Below are positions 1 through 11,469 of a stretch of 64,000 nucleotides of DNA, piece after piece (position 1 is the stretch's first letter; every line of letters starts with the position of its first letter). Origin of the DNA: Mytilinidion resinicola (Eukaryota; Ascomycota; Dothideomycetes; Mytilinidiales; Mytilinidiaceae); the NCBI RefSeq assembly GCF_010093595.1, contig NW_022985453.1:1157753-1221752 (forward strand), given 5' to 3'. Below the pieces are notes generated by a model, which saw nothing but the letters and a program-made list of their open reading frames with translations, searched no databases and was not told the DNA's origin. Both the position numbers and the translations under genes were made by a program.

Positions 1-305
1 TGAAGGTCGGGCGCGAGAGGTCGGGCGGGGAGTATACGGAGAGCTTGATCCATTCAGCGCCAGAGGCACTAGCGTCAATGATCTTCCTGTATAGATGTTA
101 GGCGAAGGATTGATGTATTTGTGTTGTTGGAAGTCGCTCAAAGCCATACTCACGGCGGGAGGTTCTGCTCTCTGTACTGGCCGTCGCTCATGAACATACG
201 CAGCCGGTCAGCGTAGATGTTGTGGATCTTCTTGCCTACAGGACCAGCTGCAAGCTTCGGGTATGTGGGCGAGGGGCCCATCTTGAGATGTGTTTCTCCT
301 CCCAT
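1..305 (-). CDS. Alpha-mannosidase-like protein (GH38, Ams1 type), N-terminal part
   Basis: The gene runs off the left edge. The ATG at 303-305 opens a reading frame to 154, interrupted by a 64-bp intron at 90-153 (donor GTGAGT, branch-like CCTAAC, acceptor ACAG), and exon 2 continues open to base 1. The visible part is about 80 residues. Segments such as GPVGKKIHNIYADRLRMF, SDGQYREQNLPP and EWIKLSVYS match the N-terminal region that I recall for fungal cytosolic/vacuolar alpha-mannosidases, which trim mannose from free oligosaccharides. No catalytic residue falls inside the window, so the family call rests on this N-terminal similarity alone. An upstream in-frame ATG at 401 is less likely because the conserved-looking part starts near 305. 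The promoter would lie in 306-871. Confidence 0.55.
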
Positions 306-871
306 GGTGTATTGGTTGTTGCGGTTGATGTGGTGATGGATGATGCAGTGATGGGAGCTCAGCTCCGTGCCTTGCAGCAAGAGGCGGGGATGGTGGTCCA
401 AGCGGGAGCTCCGTCACCTCGACATCCCTTCAACACTTCAACACTACTCCTATATTCACAGTATAGCAGCTGATAAAAGCTATGCTTGACAATAGTCGTA
501 CCGCATACTAACTCTTGTGCAAGCTTTTGCAGACAGCACCCCAACGTCACACTTCCCCTCACTTTGACATCCACTTTTCAAGCATCGGCCATGGTAATAA
601 TGCTGCGGATGCTTCAGTATTCCACTCGTTCTGTATCTCAACGGTAATCTGAACATTGTCTGGGGGTTACGCTCCAGGGCTGCATTACTCAAAGCGTGCA
701 AAATCATAGCAAGAAGTCTTCCAATTTAGATTCAATACCAGTCCAATCATCCACCATTAAGACATTACACAATTCATCCAAGAAAACCTCGCGCTCTCAA
801 CACTCAATTTTCGTCTCATATCCTTCCCATTACCTCCCATGACACCCAACCTCAAGCCCCACTCCTCTCAT
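306..871. other. Intergenic stretch, likely promoter of the mannosidase-like gene
   Basis: This stretch lies between the start of the mannosidase-like gene (minus strand, start at 305) and the stop of the BYS1-like gene at 872, also minus strand. It must hold the promoter of the former and the 3' end of the latter. I see no further gene or repeat. Confidence 0.5.
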
Positions 872-1369
872 CTACGAACTCCCAATCCTCAGGAACAAAT
901 CCGTAATCTTACACGCCTTCGTCACATTCATCTCTGGCGTCTTGATCCCCGGACAATTGTTCCCACTGACTTCCTCATACCCAAACGGCTCCTGGTTGAC
1001 CGACCCAAAGCTATAGTAGATGTTCCCCTCCGCCGCATTCAGCGTGTAGCCGAAGATAAACGTGCCGGCGCCGTTGTACAGCGCATCCGGTGTCTTCGTG
1101 ATCTTAATCGCAATCCCGGTCTTTGGGTCGTAGTATTGGGCCTCGTAGTAGAGCGTGTAGGGGTAGATGGTTTGCATGGAGCCCGCGACGCTGGAGATGG
1201 ACCACAGGTAGATGGGCTTCGGGGTCGCGTTGTAAACGTTGATATAGTGGATCGTGCTGTCGGGAGCGTCGCGGGTGGTGACGGCGACGGCGCCCTCGTC
1301 GGGGGTGGGCCACGCGTGGGCGGTGGCGCAGAGGCCGAGGAAGAGGGAGAGGAGGGAGAGAAGTTGCAT
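872..1369 (-). CDS. Secreted BYS1/thaumatin-like small protein
   Basis: Single-exon ORF of 165 aa starting at the ATG complementary to 1367-1369. A start 15 codons upstream is in frame, but the chosen start gives a clean signal peptide (MQLLSLLSLFLGLCATAHA). The mature part carries the pattern of the fungal BYS1 family of small secreted beta-rich proteins: PIYLWSISSVAGSMQTI, then an acidic or aromatic stretch, YDPKTGIAIKITKTPDALYN, FGYTL, and two C-terminal cysteines (in NNC and KAC) that may form a disulfide. The length fits the family. The molecular function is unknown; members are cell-surface or secreted and often phase- or stress-regulated. No intron, frameshift or unusual codon use is seen. 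Confidence 0.75.
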   Translation of the reverse strand: MQLLSLLSLFLGLCATAHAWPTPDEGAVAVTTRDAPDSTIHYINVYNATPKPIYLWSISSVAGSMQTIYPYTLYYEAQYYDPKTGIAIKITKTPDALYNGAGTFIFGYTLNAAEGNIYYSFGSVNQEPFGYEEVSGNNCPGIKTPEMNVTKACKITDLFLRIGSS

Positions 1370-3966
1370 GGTTATTTGTCGTGCAAATGGCGTTGCTTCC
1401 GATGCTTCAAGCAAGTTGTGAAGCTTGATGTGGCGGAAGATGAAAGCGAGAGCAGATGGGAAGAGATATAAAAGCTCGGAGGTAAGCTATCAACCGAGCA
1501 TCGCTACGTTGTGTCGCCTCTTCCCCGAAGTTGCAGTGGAGTACTTGGGTTGTAGAAATGGTCGTGCGCAATCCGGATGTCTGCAGGATTGGTGTCTGTG
1601 TGAGCTTGAGGCGGCCACAAGACGACGGCTATCTGCTCACTTGACAGCAGTGGGTGTTTCGTGGAACTGGAGAGGGTTGACGATCACTCCCATCTCTCTG
1701 ATCAAACGAGTATCTTTCTAGAAGATGAACACAGTTTTTGCAAGGTGTTCACGTTTGACGCAGAAAGAGATATCAATTTCAATGATAGTTCGGTGCATCG
1801 CATTCTTCAGATTTTTTTTCGTAGAAGATGTTCCGCAGCGTCATTGCTTACATTACCAGGTCTCCAATTCAACTCTCTCAGAGGTCAATTGAAGATGTCA
1901 TGATATCTAGAAAGCGGGGAGCGTGAGTTGCACGCTATGGTGGCACCAAGTCACAGATATATCTCACTTAATCCCAGCACTCAAACAGTGCTCGGCTCAT
2001 GATCTCACGTCTCGGTCACAGTCCATCGATCATCCTCCTTTTGTACTACGGAAGTCCAAGCATTCTACACTTCTCGATAAAACTTGAATACGAGAAGATA
2101 CAAGTGGGTATCGCAGCGACATGAATGCAACTCCGAGGTGTGGCTAATGCCGTCCTATGGAGATACAGATGTGGCGGATGTTCTACAGCAGCCTCACGCC
2201 AATAGTTACTCGTAGAGCGGAGCAGAGCGACATACTGCATTGTCGACTTCTGGAAAAATTGCTGTCTCCAATTCACGATGAGAAGATCTAGCTAAGAGCG
2301 TGAAGGGCTGGGAATCGAGCTGACGACACCACAGTTCTCCCGCCAATAGACGCTTGCGAAGTCAAGGTCACGTGCTACCTGACTGTTCCATGGAAGCACC
2401 TCCTCATCCTACGTACTTAAGCTGTTTCGTGGTGACACAGCTCCATTCATACATTGGGCTCTTGAGGAGAGTCAAAGCAGCGTCTTCCCTTCGCAATAGC
2501 CTTTGTCAACTCGGGAGAGAAGGCTTCAATGTTAGTAGCGCCTAGAATGACCCCACAGTTAATAGGTCGTCGGTGAGAAAAAGACGATATGGGGGCCTCC
2601 CTCTCGGCAGTCGCTCGAGAGGAACAAGATGATCACCGACAACCTCCAACTACGATTCTCACGCTTCGTGATTCGAAACTTGTGAATATCAGTTCTCAGG
2701 CAGGCTACCCGTCATCGTCGTCAGCGGGGAATACTGCTTATCGCCATTTAATGCCTTACAATTGCTTCCCACCTCGACTGCACATTTGATGAACAGGTTC
2801 AAGTTGACACCACACCGTCCAACCAGCCGCACTGGCGACGAGCCATTTGTCGACGCTGCTGTTAGTTTTTCAACCCCCACATGTAGCAATCCTCGCAGCA
2901 CTACTCCGTAGGTTGGTCCACTCTTGCCAGAGCGGAGACCGAATTTGCTCCCGCAGACAGCCGGCCGGGGAGGCCTTTATACTCGGGCCACCGGTACTGG
3001 CCGAAAGTAAGTCTGGGTCAGCTAACCTCCTACTTCGGGTTACCGTCGTAGCAAGGGCCCCCTGATGTGGCATTGGAGCGTATCTGGAATTTGGTTTTCC
3101 AAGTGTCCAAAAGCAACTCGAGGTGTCGAATCGGGCCTTATTCCAGGATCTCCACAGGTGTGCGAGCTTGTCTGAGATGTCCCTTTCTTGAAAGCGTCCC
3201 ATGCTGAAGTTAGGCAAGTGCCGTTTGCGTATTCTGCACACCCTTGGGACACATCGGGCCGTGGTAGTCATTGCTCGCTTCGCAATTCACAGTGTCGGGT
3301 GTTGATACAGAAGTAGGTCACAAGTCTGCGCACACGGATCTATCACTGCTTGGCTTCAATTTTGCTCGCTCGGCACCACTGTGAAGAGCAGCTCAGGTAG
3401 TAAGCAGCCAGTGATTCAAGAGGCAGTCTAATTTAGACCACTTGAAACTTGACATCGTCCCTCAGGTTTTGAAAATTCTAGGGTGCACCCTAAGTTTCGC
3501 AACTTCTCGTCCCGGAGATTCGTGGAGGTTGCGGTGTAGAGGAACCGTGACAGCCACATCGACCATGCATGGCATTTCCGATCACCATCTCCTCGCGCGG
3601 CGCCGCTTGCATCCTCACTTCTATCAAAGTCTCTGTCTACTCGTGGCGTCCTTGATGTTGATGTGCTTAGCATAAAAGCGATTGTGTCTGATCCTTACAC
3701 TCAGAAGCTGGGATTGTTCCGTCCAATCTTCGCAATGCGTGAAAGGCGGTCTCCTCGGCTAGTTTAAATTTCCCTTGCAAGTTTGAGAGGAAGCAATATC
3801 GCCTACTGATACAGGCGACTCTCGGCTAGAGATGCTAAGTCTCTCAGTTCTGCGGGCAGCGAGTTGAATTAGCAACGGTTCCGCTTTGGCACACTTGTCT
3901 TGCATGAGTAGTGAGTGTGCGACCATAGTTTCTGTCTTGAATGCTAGGCGGTTTGCTCATCCGTAA
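1370..3966. other. Gene-poor stretch without recognisable genes
   Basis: About 2.6 kb. Open frames of 60-133 codons occur on both strands (the longest complementary to 2870-3271), but none has a recognisable motif, a convincing intron-exon pattern or a neighbour relationship. Base composition is ordinary and there is no RIP-like TA enrichment. Confidence 0.4.
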
Positions 3967-6195
3967 TTAACCGCAGCACCACTCTATGCCTGCCGATGGA
4001 AGCAGACCGAGAATCGTGTGGAAATGATCAATTAGCTCGTAGTGAAAAAATTTGGAATCTAATCGGTAAAAATTACTGAGCATAGCGTGATGCTCCACCC
4101 CAAGGCTCTTTTTCAATATCGCCATGCCTTCCTCTAAGTTTTCGATAGCTATTGTAAGCGACCCTTGTTCTCGCCTAACCCTGGCGACGCGGACGAGAGT
4201 AAGCCCTCGAAGCATATGTTCAGGTGGTAGTAACTTGGAAGCAGCGAGAGCTCGATCTGCAAGTTTTACTGTAGCATCGAACTCCTTCGGCACAGACCTG
4301 TGATACGCGGTCGATAGATGGATGATCAAGCTCAGAGTGGCCTCATCAGTGCCGGGATAGTCCTTCTCTCTCCAGGATAGACATCTAGAGTAGATCTGTG
4401 ATGCAGGACTTTTGTAACCTTCCTTATGATAGAAGTGTGCAATCTTGTTGCCGGGCCCATGCAAAGCTCCAAGGCCAGGTAGCTCATCGGCCTGTAAATA
4501 ATCCTGGCAGTTTTGCAAACAGACTCCGAGCTGTGAAAGCAATTGTAGTTTCCACTTCGATGGGCCTTCGAACGGCTTCGATTGAGGCAGAAATTGCGAG
4601 AGCATAGCTAGCGTCAGTCGAGTATACTGGCGACGGCTCTCGGATTCCAAACGTAATTTCGCCCAGTCTATGATGAGTGGATGAATTGATACGATGCAGT
4701 GCCGTCGTCGCAAAATTGCAGAGATTCTAGTAAAGAGAGGGCCCTCAGCTCAACGAGGATGTCATCAAGATCTGATTTTGGAGAGCCAGCGAAAAAACAA
4801 TGGTCGGGTACGTCGAGGTTAGGAAAATTGGAGTCAACATACGGCCTAGGTACTGCGGACAAGATATTGCGGTCATCAAGAAAGGCGGAAATGGTAAGAA
4901 TCTGCTCCTTGCAGAGCATTCTTGAGAAGTGCCTTGAATACCGCGAAGGGATAATTCCATGGTGGTAAAAGCATTGAGAGCCGTTTCTCTATTGGTGTCA
5001 TTTAGTCGCTTTCGGTACTCGGTCAACCCAGGGGTGTACTTGAGAATCTTTGCCCTATTTCTCTCGTACTCAGCGATGAAGAGCATCAATGAGAGGTATC
5101 TGGCATTGATGTAAGATCCCGCCTGGTTGATAGCGAGAGGAAGGTGACCTAATTGATTTACAACCGTTCTGCTCTATTGAATGTTGTCCTCAGTCCGTTC
5201 GAGCTTAGACCGATGAAAGAGAAGATCTACACTTTGGTCCTCCGACATTCCTGTCAGCCTAATGACGCTTCCAAGACGCTCGGAATTTGCGTGACGGCTT
5301 GTGACAATAATGCTACCATATTTTAGTTGTAGGAAGCAACTAGATATGGGCCGCATCTCATCTGGTAGGTCGTAATTGTCAAAGACCAAAAGCCAGGGAG
5401 AGGTCCAAGTCTCGATTGTATCTCTGAAGAACGTAATCTGTGAGTCGAGGCCATAGAAGGACCGGCCTTCAGAAAGGTTAGATGCTATCTTCTCCATGCT
5501 GCGTGCTAGCGAGCTTTCTTGCAATACTCCATCGCAAGCTGCGACTTGCCCTGGCCGCCTATCCCGAGGAGCACAATCACTGGTGGTGATGGCCCTTGTG
5601 GCTGTACTAAAGCATCCTGCATTCGTTTCATCAAGTCGTCTCGTTGAATGGATTGGGACACCGCAAGCTGAGGCAGGATGTAGTATGTTGGTTTCGGCGC
5701 ATTGGTCTTGCTGTCCGGCACAGAGGGACGCGGGCTCGTTGCATTGGATGCATGCCCTTGATTTACTACTTCGTAATAGGTAAGCTTCTGGACGTAGCTA
5801 TCCAACGTCGCGGTAATGTTTCTGGTCTCTTTTTCTTTTCGGACGCTGGAGAGTGCCTTCATCCTCACTTTCCAGGAGCTGTCCCAAGGCTTCGGAAGTA
5901 ATTCGACAAGTATGGCGTCAAGCAGCTTGACCTGTTCACAGCAGCCATCGACAACGGGGATAAGCGCCTGCTGGGTCTCGCTGCTGACAAGGCCGCTCTG
6001 GCTTTGCTCTCGTGTGCGTCCAACGGTCTTCAGCACGAGCGGCAACTCAGTTTTAATGCCCAGAAAAGCTTTTGGAACCTTTCCTATGGCTGTATGATAG
6101 TCGTCGAGGCGTGCAATGACCTTGGTGCTGAAGTCGACGAACTGGACTATCGCGGACGCAAAGCCGACGAGGGCCAGGGATTCTGCCATGCTCAA
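3967..6195 (-). pseudogene. Decayed NLR-type STAND ATPase (helical N-domain, NB-ARC, TPR-like C-terminus)
   Basis: The coding sequence is spread over three minus-strand frames. From 6195 to about 5510 there is an N-terminal helical domain like those of fungal NACHT/NB-ARC proteins (MAESLALVGFASAIVQFVD) followed by a Walker A motif, GIGGQGKSQLA. The frame then changes at about 5507-5524, where roughly 15-20 family residues seem to be missing, and continues with Walker B (WLLVFDNYD) and a TSRH sensor. An in-frame TAG at 5174-5176 interrupts the path to the conserved LGHLPLAINQAGSYI motif. Further frame changes follow near 4920-4935 and near 4690. The C-terminal part (4690-3967) has the winged-helix end SIHPLIIDWAKLRL and TPR-like helices. 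Introns cannot explain these breaks because no intron-sized gap is present. Intact members act in non-self recognition or heterokaryon incompatibility; this copy should be non-functional. Confidence 0.75.
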
Positions 6196-6796
6196 CGAGA
6201 AAGGGGTCTTTGAGTAGATGATATGAATGTAGCTCAGCTCGATGTGACTTGATCACAGTCTCCAGAAGTGAGACTGTCGTGGAAATTGTAGCAAGAGAAA
6301 GCTTCCAGACTGCTGGCTGAACCTAAGCGCCTCGGACTGATAGATGAATATGCAAGCTGGTCTTGAATATGGCTAGTGCTTTTTCTGTCTGTTGTACTTG
6401 TATGCTCTGGAGCTTCACCTGGATCAGGCCACCCATCTGCCTTTTTGATTGATTGCATGCACATGCATGACGATATCTAGGAAGACCAACGCAGTGCTCT
6501 CACGGCTGCAAACAAGAAAGCACAGATTGAGGCACCGTCCGCACTAGCTCCCTTTGCGCCTTCGATGCCTGCACAGGTATGTACTTCGATACTTCGACAC
6601 TTTCCCTGCGATAACTGGCATTCCGAGGTATGTAATTGATGACTGTGCATCAGATTCAAAGACCCCCTCATACAGGTGAGCGGCAACTTGGCATCAAGCC
6701 ACATCCATAGAGCTAGCGCTAGACTAGGCCCGTCCCGCGTCCGCTGAGCGACAATCAGAGGGGAAGCGGATCAAGAGAAGGCATGTAGCCAAAAGC
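6196..6796. other. Intergenic stretch, no gene seen
   Basis: Upstream region of the NLR pseudogene. No supported gene, tandem repeat or RNA gene is visible. Confidence 0.4.
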
Positions 6797-7415
6797 TGTT
6801 ATATTGATAAAGGTGAGGAAGCTAGCTATTAAGCGGAAGGAGGAAAGATAACTAACTAGTTAGTTACACAAGGTGCTGAGTAAGCCTGCTAGGAGGTAGA
6901 GAGGAAGGGGCCAAGGACCCCCTTTCAATCCGCGCTAGTGGAACATCGGGGATTCCGCCTCCAGATCTGGATGCTGTCAACCTCGATACGTTCTAGCGGA
7001 TCGCTTGCACGTTGTTTCCCCCGTCTTTTGCTCTTTTGCTCTTTTGCTGCCCTGGACCTGACCGAGCCACGAGGCTCCAGAGCCGCGTTCTTGTGGCGTC
7101 TGCGGCGGGGTCTGCTATGGTTATTGCACGTCGAGGACTGGGCCCGAAGATGATTGCAAGGTGATGAGGCAATGCCTGCGGGGCGTGCAGCAATGGGAGG
7201 ATACTACGAACCAGGATGGGAAGACTTATTGCAAGGGGAAGTGTATAAGGGAGGCTCCGGGCCCCGCGTAGTCAGGCTAGGACGTTGGTATTGCTACAAA
7301 TTAATGTCTTCCGAATTAAAGTCGGCACTGCTATTGTAGGGCTCGAACCCTTTTCAACTTACATTTACTCTTCAATGTCCTTCTATTTGAGGGTTTTTCT
7401 GTATTAATATTAACA
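6797..7415. repeat. Possible solo LTR
   Basis: A 619-bp stretch begins TGTTATATTGAT and ends ATTAATATTAACA, so it has TG...CA ends with a short terminal inverted repeat (TGTTA/TAACA), as LTRs do. It contains no gene. The five bases on each side (aaagc and tcctc) do not match, so there is no target-site duplication. It contains a short microsatellite-like run of cttttgct units near 7027-7050. Confidence 0.3.
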
Positions 7416-8352
7416 TCCTCCCTAACGAACAGGATATCAGCGCAGCGATGGATTTAAGCATCACGTGATGCGAGAATCCGCCCTCTGCAAAGCCGCCTTC
7501 TTTCTCCGGCATTTCTGACCGTCATCCATCTAGCTTCCATGGCACGAACAAACGCCGCACCCAACCACACACATCCGCTAATGGCACTGTGTATTCCAAC
7601 GCCATTGTTCACTTTAGAAAGAAGAACTCAAATACGCGGGGACGCGGTGATGAGTCTCGAATCGACGAAACTGGTCGGCCGATACCCTGCTGAAGCATGG
7701 TTGATGAGAAGAGTCCTGTCGCGCATCCGCATAGATTCAGCGTGTGCTCCTCTTAAGAATCCTTGCCGGCCCAAGTTATGACGCGCATCTTTTCCGGAGT
7801 TGAAGTCAGGTGCGCGTGCCGCTATTCCAGTCAAGCGAGAACAGGACTGGGTCCAGAGAGCCCGATCATCTTCAACAACTCCCAGGTCAAACCAAATCCT
7901 AGCGCTTGTCTACGAAGGGGGATCCAATATGCACTTGACGACCTCTAAAGCATGTCTCAATTGTTCCCATGGGGCTGCGAGACGTGTCCTCACGTTCACG
8001 GCTACGCCAGCCACCAACGGGCTCTCTATGCGTTGAGGAATACAGATTCATGAGGGCTACCGTTCTCTTTTCTTTGCTCCATGTTCAATCGTTTGGACGT
8101 GGTGTAGAGGATCTGAATTGGTTGATCTCGGAAAATAGGTGATGAAGTTACTATTGGAAGCTACTCATTCTGGTCATGCTGGTGTTACCTTTAACCGTCC
8201 CTCGTCTCCTCCATCATCACCACCTGGCCTGCTGGGCACTCCCGCATCACTCATCGTCATATCCTCGGCATCCCGCAAATCTTCCCCTGAAAGGCGCTGC
8301 TGCAATGCGAATACGGTGCCTTTTGATACGTTCCAACGCCATTTGTTACCTT
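7416..8352. other. Intergenic stretch downstream of the symporter gene
   Basis: No supported gene. Open frames here are short and lack recognisable motifs. The stretch must hold the 3' end of the minus-strand symporter transcript. Confidence 0.4.
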
Positions 8353-10622
8353 CTATGACTTCTCCTCTACATGCACCGCCTCTACCACGACTTCTGACGG
8401 CGTCGAAGTGCCCGAGTCATCGCGTTTTTGCTTTCCAGCTATAATCTTCAGTATCGCCCAGATTTGGACGGCCCCTCCGTCGATAAGAGGGAGGAAGTTA
8501 GCAATGATCAAAGCCACCCATAGCCAGAGGAGGGCAACGACGACCCAGGCCGTGAAAAGTCCCTTGGACATAATGGTTTTCAAGCCGTACATTGGCAATG
8601 GCCATAGCAAGACCTGACCGACAAACGTTGCAGCACCCCATAACGCTGCATTCCTCGACGCGCGTTTCATGTACCGCACTCGCTCAAGCGAAAAGTACTC
8701 TTCCCGGTTGAACTTTCGGCCGATCGAGTGCTCCGACTGCACTCGTCCTATTGTCAAGAACGTGTCCCAGTCAAAGTTCTGTGGCCGCCATAAAGATATC
8801 GCCAACGTGATCGGAAGAGGGACGAAGAACGACGTCAAGCATCCATACATACACGGCAACGTTTTCCCAGTCGATGTGATGGTGATCTCACTGTACATTT
8901 CGAACGCCGTTCCGAACCAGACGGCGAAGCCGCAGAGCATGCCGATGATGGGCGAGATGATTGCGGCTACTTTGCTCTGGCCTCTCCAGAGAAGAGTGAA
9001 GCACGTCGGGAACGTTCCTGGGCTATACCAGTCTCAGCAATCCTTCATCAAATGGACGCTTCTCGACAGAAGAGCTGCTTCTTACCAAACGACAATTCCA
9101 AGCATGTAGATCGTCCAGTTCAAGTCCACGTCACCCTTATGCAAGGCGGTTGCGAACGAGGAGATGAAGATCGAGCACCCCACGACTCCGATATGCGACC
9201 ACCTGATCAATTGCTTGTCGGTAGGGCTCTTGTTGATGTAGGTTCCATATACATCAAAAGATATGATCGAGCTGACCGCAATGAGCTGCGCTGAAGCAAC
9301 ACTGGTGCAGGCCATGAACAATATTAGCAGGATAGCCGCAGCGCCACCTTTTCCGGCTACTGCAGAAGCCGTATATGGCAGAACCAGGCCACCTGCGGAT
9401 AATCAGTCAGATGTATCACAAATTTACTTCAATGTGCACGTACCGGAGACCGCCTGTGTCATCAGCCTCGGCCATGTGGGAAAGGCTGGCGTCTGCTCCA
9501 AAGCGAGTGCACCTGGATGTGTGTTAGTACTCTACTTGCGATCCCACTTCCACTCGCGTGAAGAAGCTCACCAAGGCCCACGATCGTCCCAAAAGCAAAC
9601 GGAATGACGAAGTAGGCGTTTCCACCCAAGATATATCCAGGAACAGCAGCCGCGACATCGGCCGAGAACCCTTTCTGCCAAAATCCCGTGTCCATAATCA
9701 CGATGCCGAAATTCGTGGTAATGTGGATGATGCAGGAGAATAACGACTCTTTGCTCGTCATTGATAAGTACGAGCCGTGGTAATTGCATTCCACAGGTCC
9801 GGATGCCGAAAGCTTAAGAATGGCGTCGTAAAGTGCAGAGATATTCCCGATCTCGTTCATGACAATTATCTTGATCGTAAACCAGACCAGCACGATCATG
9901 ATGAAGGTATGGATGTAATCGGTCAGGAACGTGGCACGAAGACCTCCCCAATATGTGTACACTACCACACCAAGCGGTAGCAAGTACGTGGAGGCGATAA
10001 TGTCCACGCCGGTCAACGAGGACACTGCCGTTGAGGCACCAACAAGCATCGAGGTGAAGTTGAAGATGTTGTTCAGCAGAGCAAGGGTGATCCAGACTAT
10101 GTGCGCAATGTTTCTGTACTGGACTTTGATGATCTCGAGTAGAGTATGGGCATTTGGCGCCTTCAGTTTGGCTTGTATTGCAAGAAACGCAAAGAAGCAG
10201 ATCGTGGTGCTCTGGCCGTTGGCCCACTAGACGGGAAGCGCAATCCCGTAGCGATATGTGAGATACGGTGCTCTCAGAAGAGCGGAGGTGAAAGTCCAGG
10301 AAGAGATGACTGCTGAGGCCGTCAAGCCAGTTCCCACGCTCCGATTGGCAACCATGAATCTGGTGAAGGAAATCGTCAGCCTTTCATCGCCATGGCAAAG
10401 ATTGGGATAGCCTTACGTCTCAGTCGACTTGTTATCCTCTCCGAAGGCATTTTTCAGGGCCCGAGTAACGAAGATCATACCTGAGTGTCATCAGCATATT
10501 CGAAAATCACAGTGTCAGTGGTATCGACAAGACAACATAACAATTGCAAAAGCGACACCTAGGCCAACAACGACACCGTACCCCGCGCCCTGGGAGAGCG
10601 GTGGTTGAAGAACTTCACTCAT
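8353..10622 (-). CDS. DUR3-like urea/solute:Na+ symporter with one in-frame TAG
   Basis: Six exons can be joined: 10529-10622, 10417-10480, 9572-10359, 9444-9512, 9086-9392 and 8353-9022. Together they give exactly 664 codons, the expected size for fungal DUR3-type members of the solute:sodium symporter family, which import urea or related small nitrogen compounds across the plasma membrane. Conserved segments include GYGVVVGLG, FMVANRSVGTGLTASAVISS, APNAHTLLEII, GASTAVSSLTGVDIIAST, WGGLRATFLTDYIHT and ASAQLIAVSSI, with about a dozen membrane segments. Frame is kept across all five introns; the first intron (10481-10528) has a weak donor, GTCGAT. The codon at 10227-10229 reads TAG at a position where the family has an aromatic residue, most likely tryptophan. 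Either the gene is a recent pseudogene, or the stop is read through, or it is a sequence error. It is divergent from the monooxygenase gene. Confidence 0.8.
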
Positions 10623-11469
10623 ACTTCGTAGTTCAACTGTGGTGTAACGATGAACACGAGGTTTCGATGCAAGACACTCGCTATCAGTCATTTGGGTTTG
10701 CTTTATAGATCATCGCTCATGCATATGTCTCCCACTCTTCGAAGCCCTCGAGCTGATGCCGGCCGGCCGGTTGACGTGCTGGGCTGCCTTTCCTGCAGGT
10801 GTCAGGGAGCTGTCAAACTTTTGAAATTCCTAGGAAGCAGTCTACCGATGCCCCGTTGTTGCCAGAACCCAATCACAAGCACGAAAGGTACCACGTCAAT
10901 TTCTTTGGGTCACTTTTCATTAGAAATTATTTCTATCTGCTGGGTCCGCTGGATTGAATCAGGCTCAAAGATGGTAGGCGAAGCGGGCCCAATACCACGT
11001 TCAGCGAAGTCGACAAGTGACGTCCTTTTAGCATCGAAATTGCGATTCCCCTCCTCGATTACGACATAGTCCAAGACCCGTCCATGAATTTCTGTGAGCG
11101 ATAGCCTCTTGTTTTCCTTAGACAAGCAGCTATTCGGGCCGTTCTTTTCACCAAAAATTTCGATACCTTCAGGTCTTATCAAGGTCTTATCATATTTCAC
11201 CGGGAATAACAGCAGCTAAGCCCAGACTATCTCGGAAATACGGGAGAAAGCATGTCGTTTCGTAAGGGAGGTCCACAGTGGCGTGCTGTGCAATAGCATT
11301 TTCATAAGGCTGATCCGCAGTTGCGTGGTTGGCAATCAGAAACACGAGTCATGCACAGACAATACCATATTCGGACTTCGTATGGTATGTTTACATCTCC
11401 CACAGTATTCAAAGCAAGAAAAGATCGGCTCGAGCTAGGTCGTTAAACAGTTGGGTATTCCTTTTCACA
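10623..11469. promoter_or_regulatory. Divergent promoter region with several GATA-factor-type sites
   Basis: This 847-bp stretch separates the starts of the symporter (minus) and the monooxygenase (plus). It contains several HGATAR matches, read on either strand: TGATAA twice as a direct repeat of AAGGTCTTATCA-like units (TTATCA at 11176-11181 and 11187-11192), CGATAG at 11099-11104 and AGATAG near 11226. HGATAR sites bind AreA/Nit2-type nitrogen regulators in fungi. Such short motifs also occur by chance, so nitrogen control of this pair is only a suggestion. No gene is seen in the stretch. Confidence 0.35.

Noticed and set aside
839..1471. A 210-codon plus-strand frame.
   Set aside because: It is the antisense shadow of the BYS1-like gene; its arginine- and valine-rich translation has no domain character.
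7333..7346. A tRNA T-loop-like sequence (GGGTTCGAGCCCT on the minus strand).
   Set aside because: No acceptor, D or anticodon arm can be folded around it at the proper spacing, so it is not annotated as a tRNA gene.
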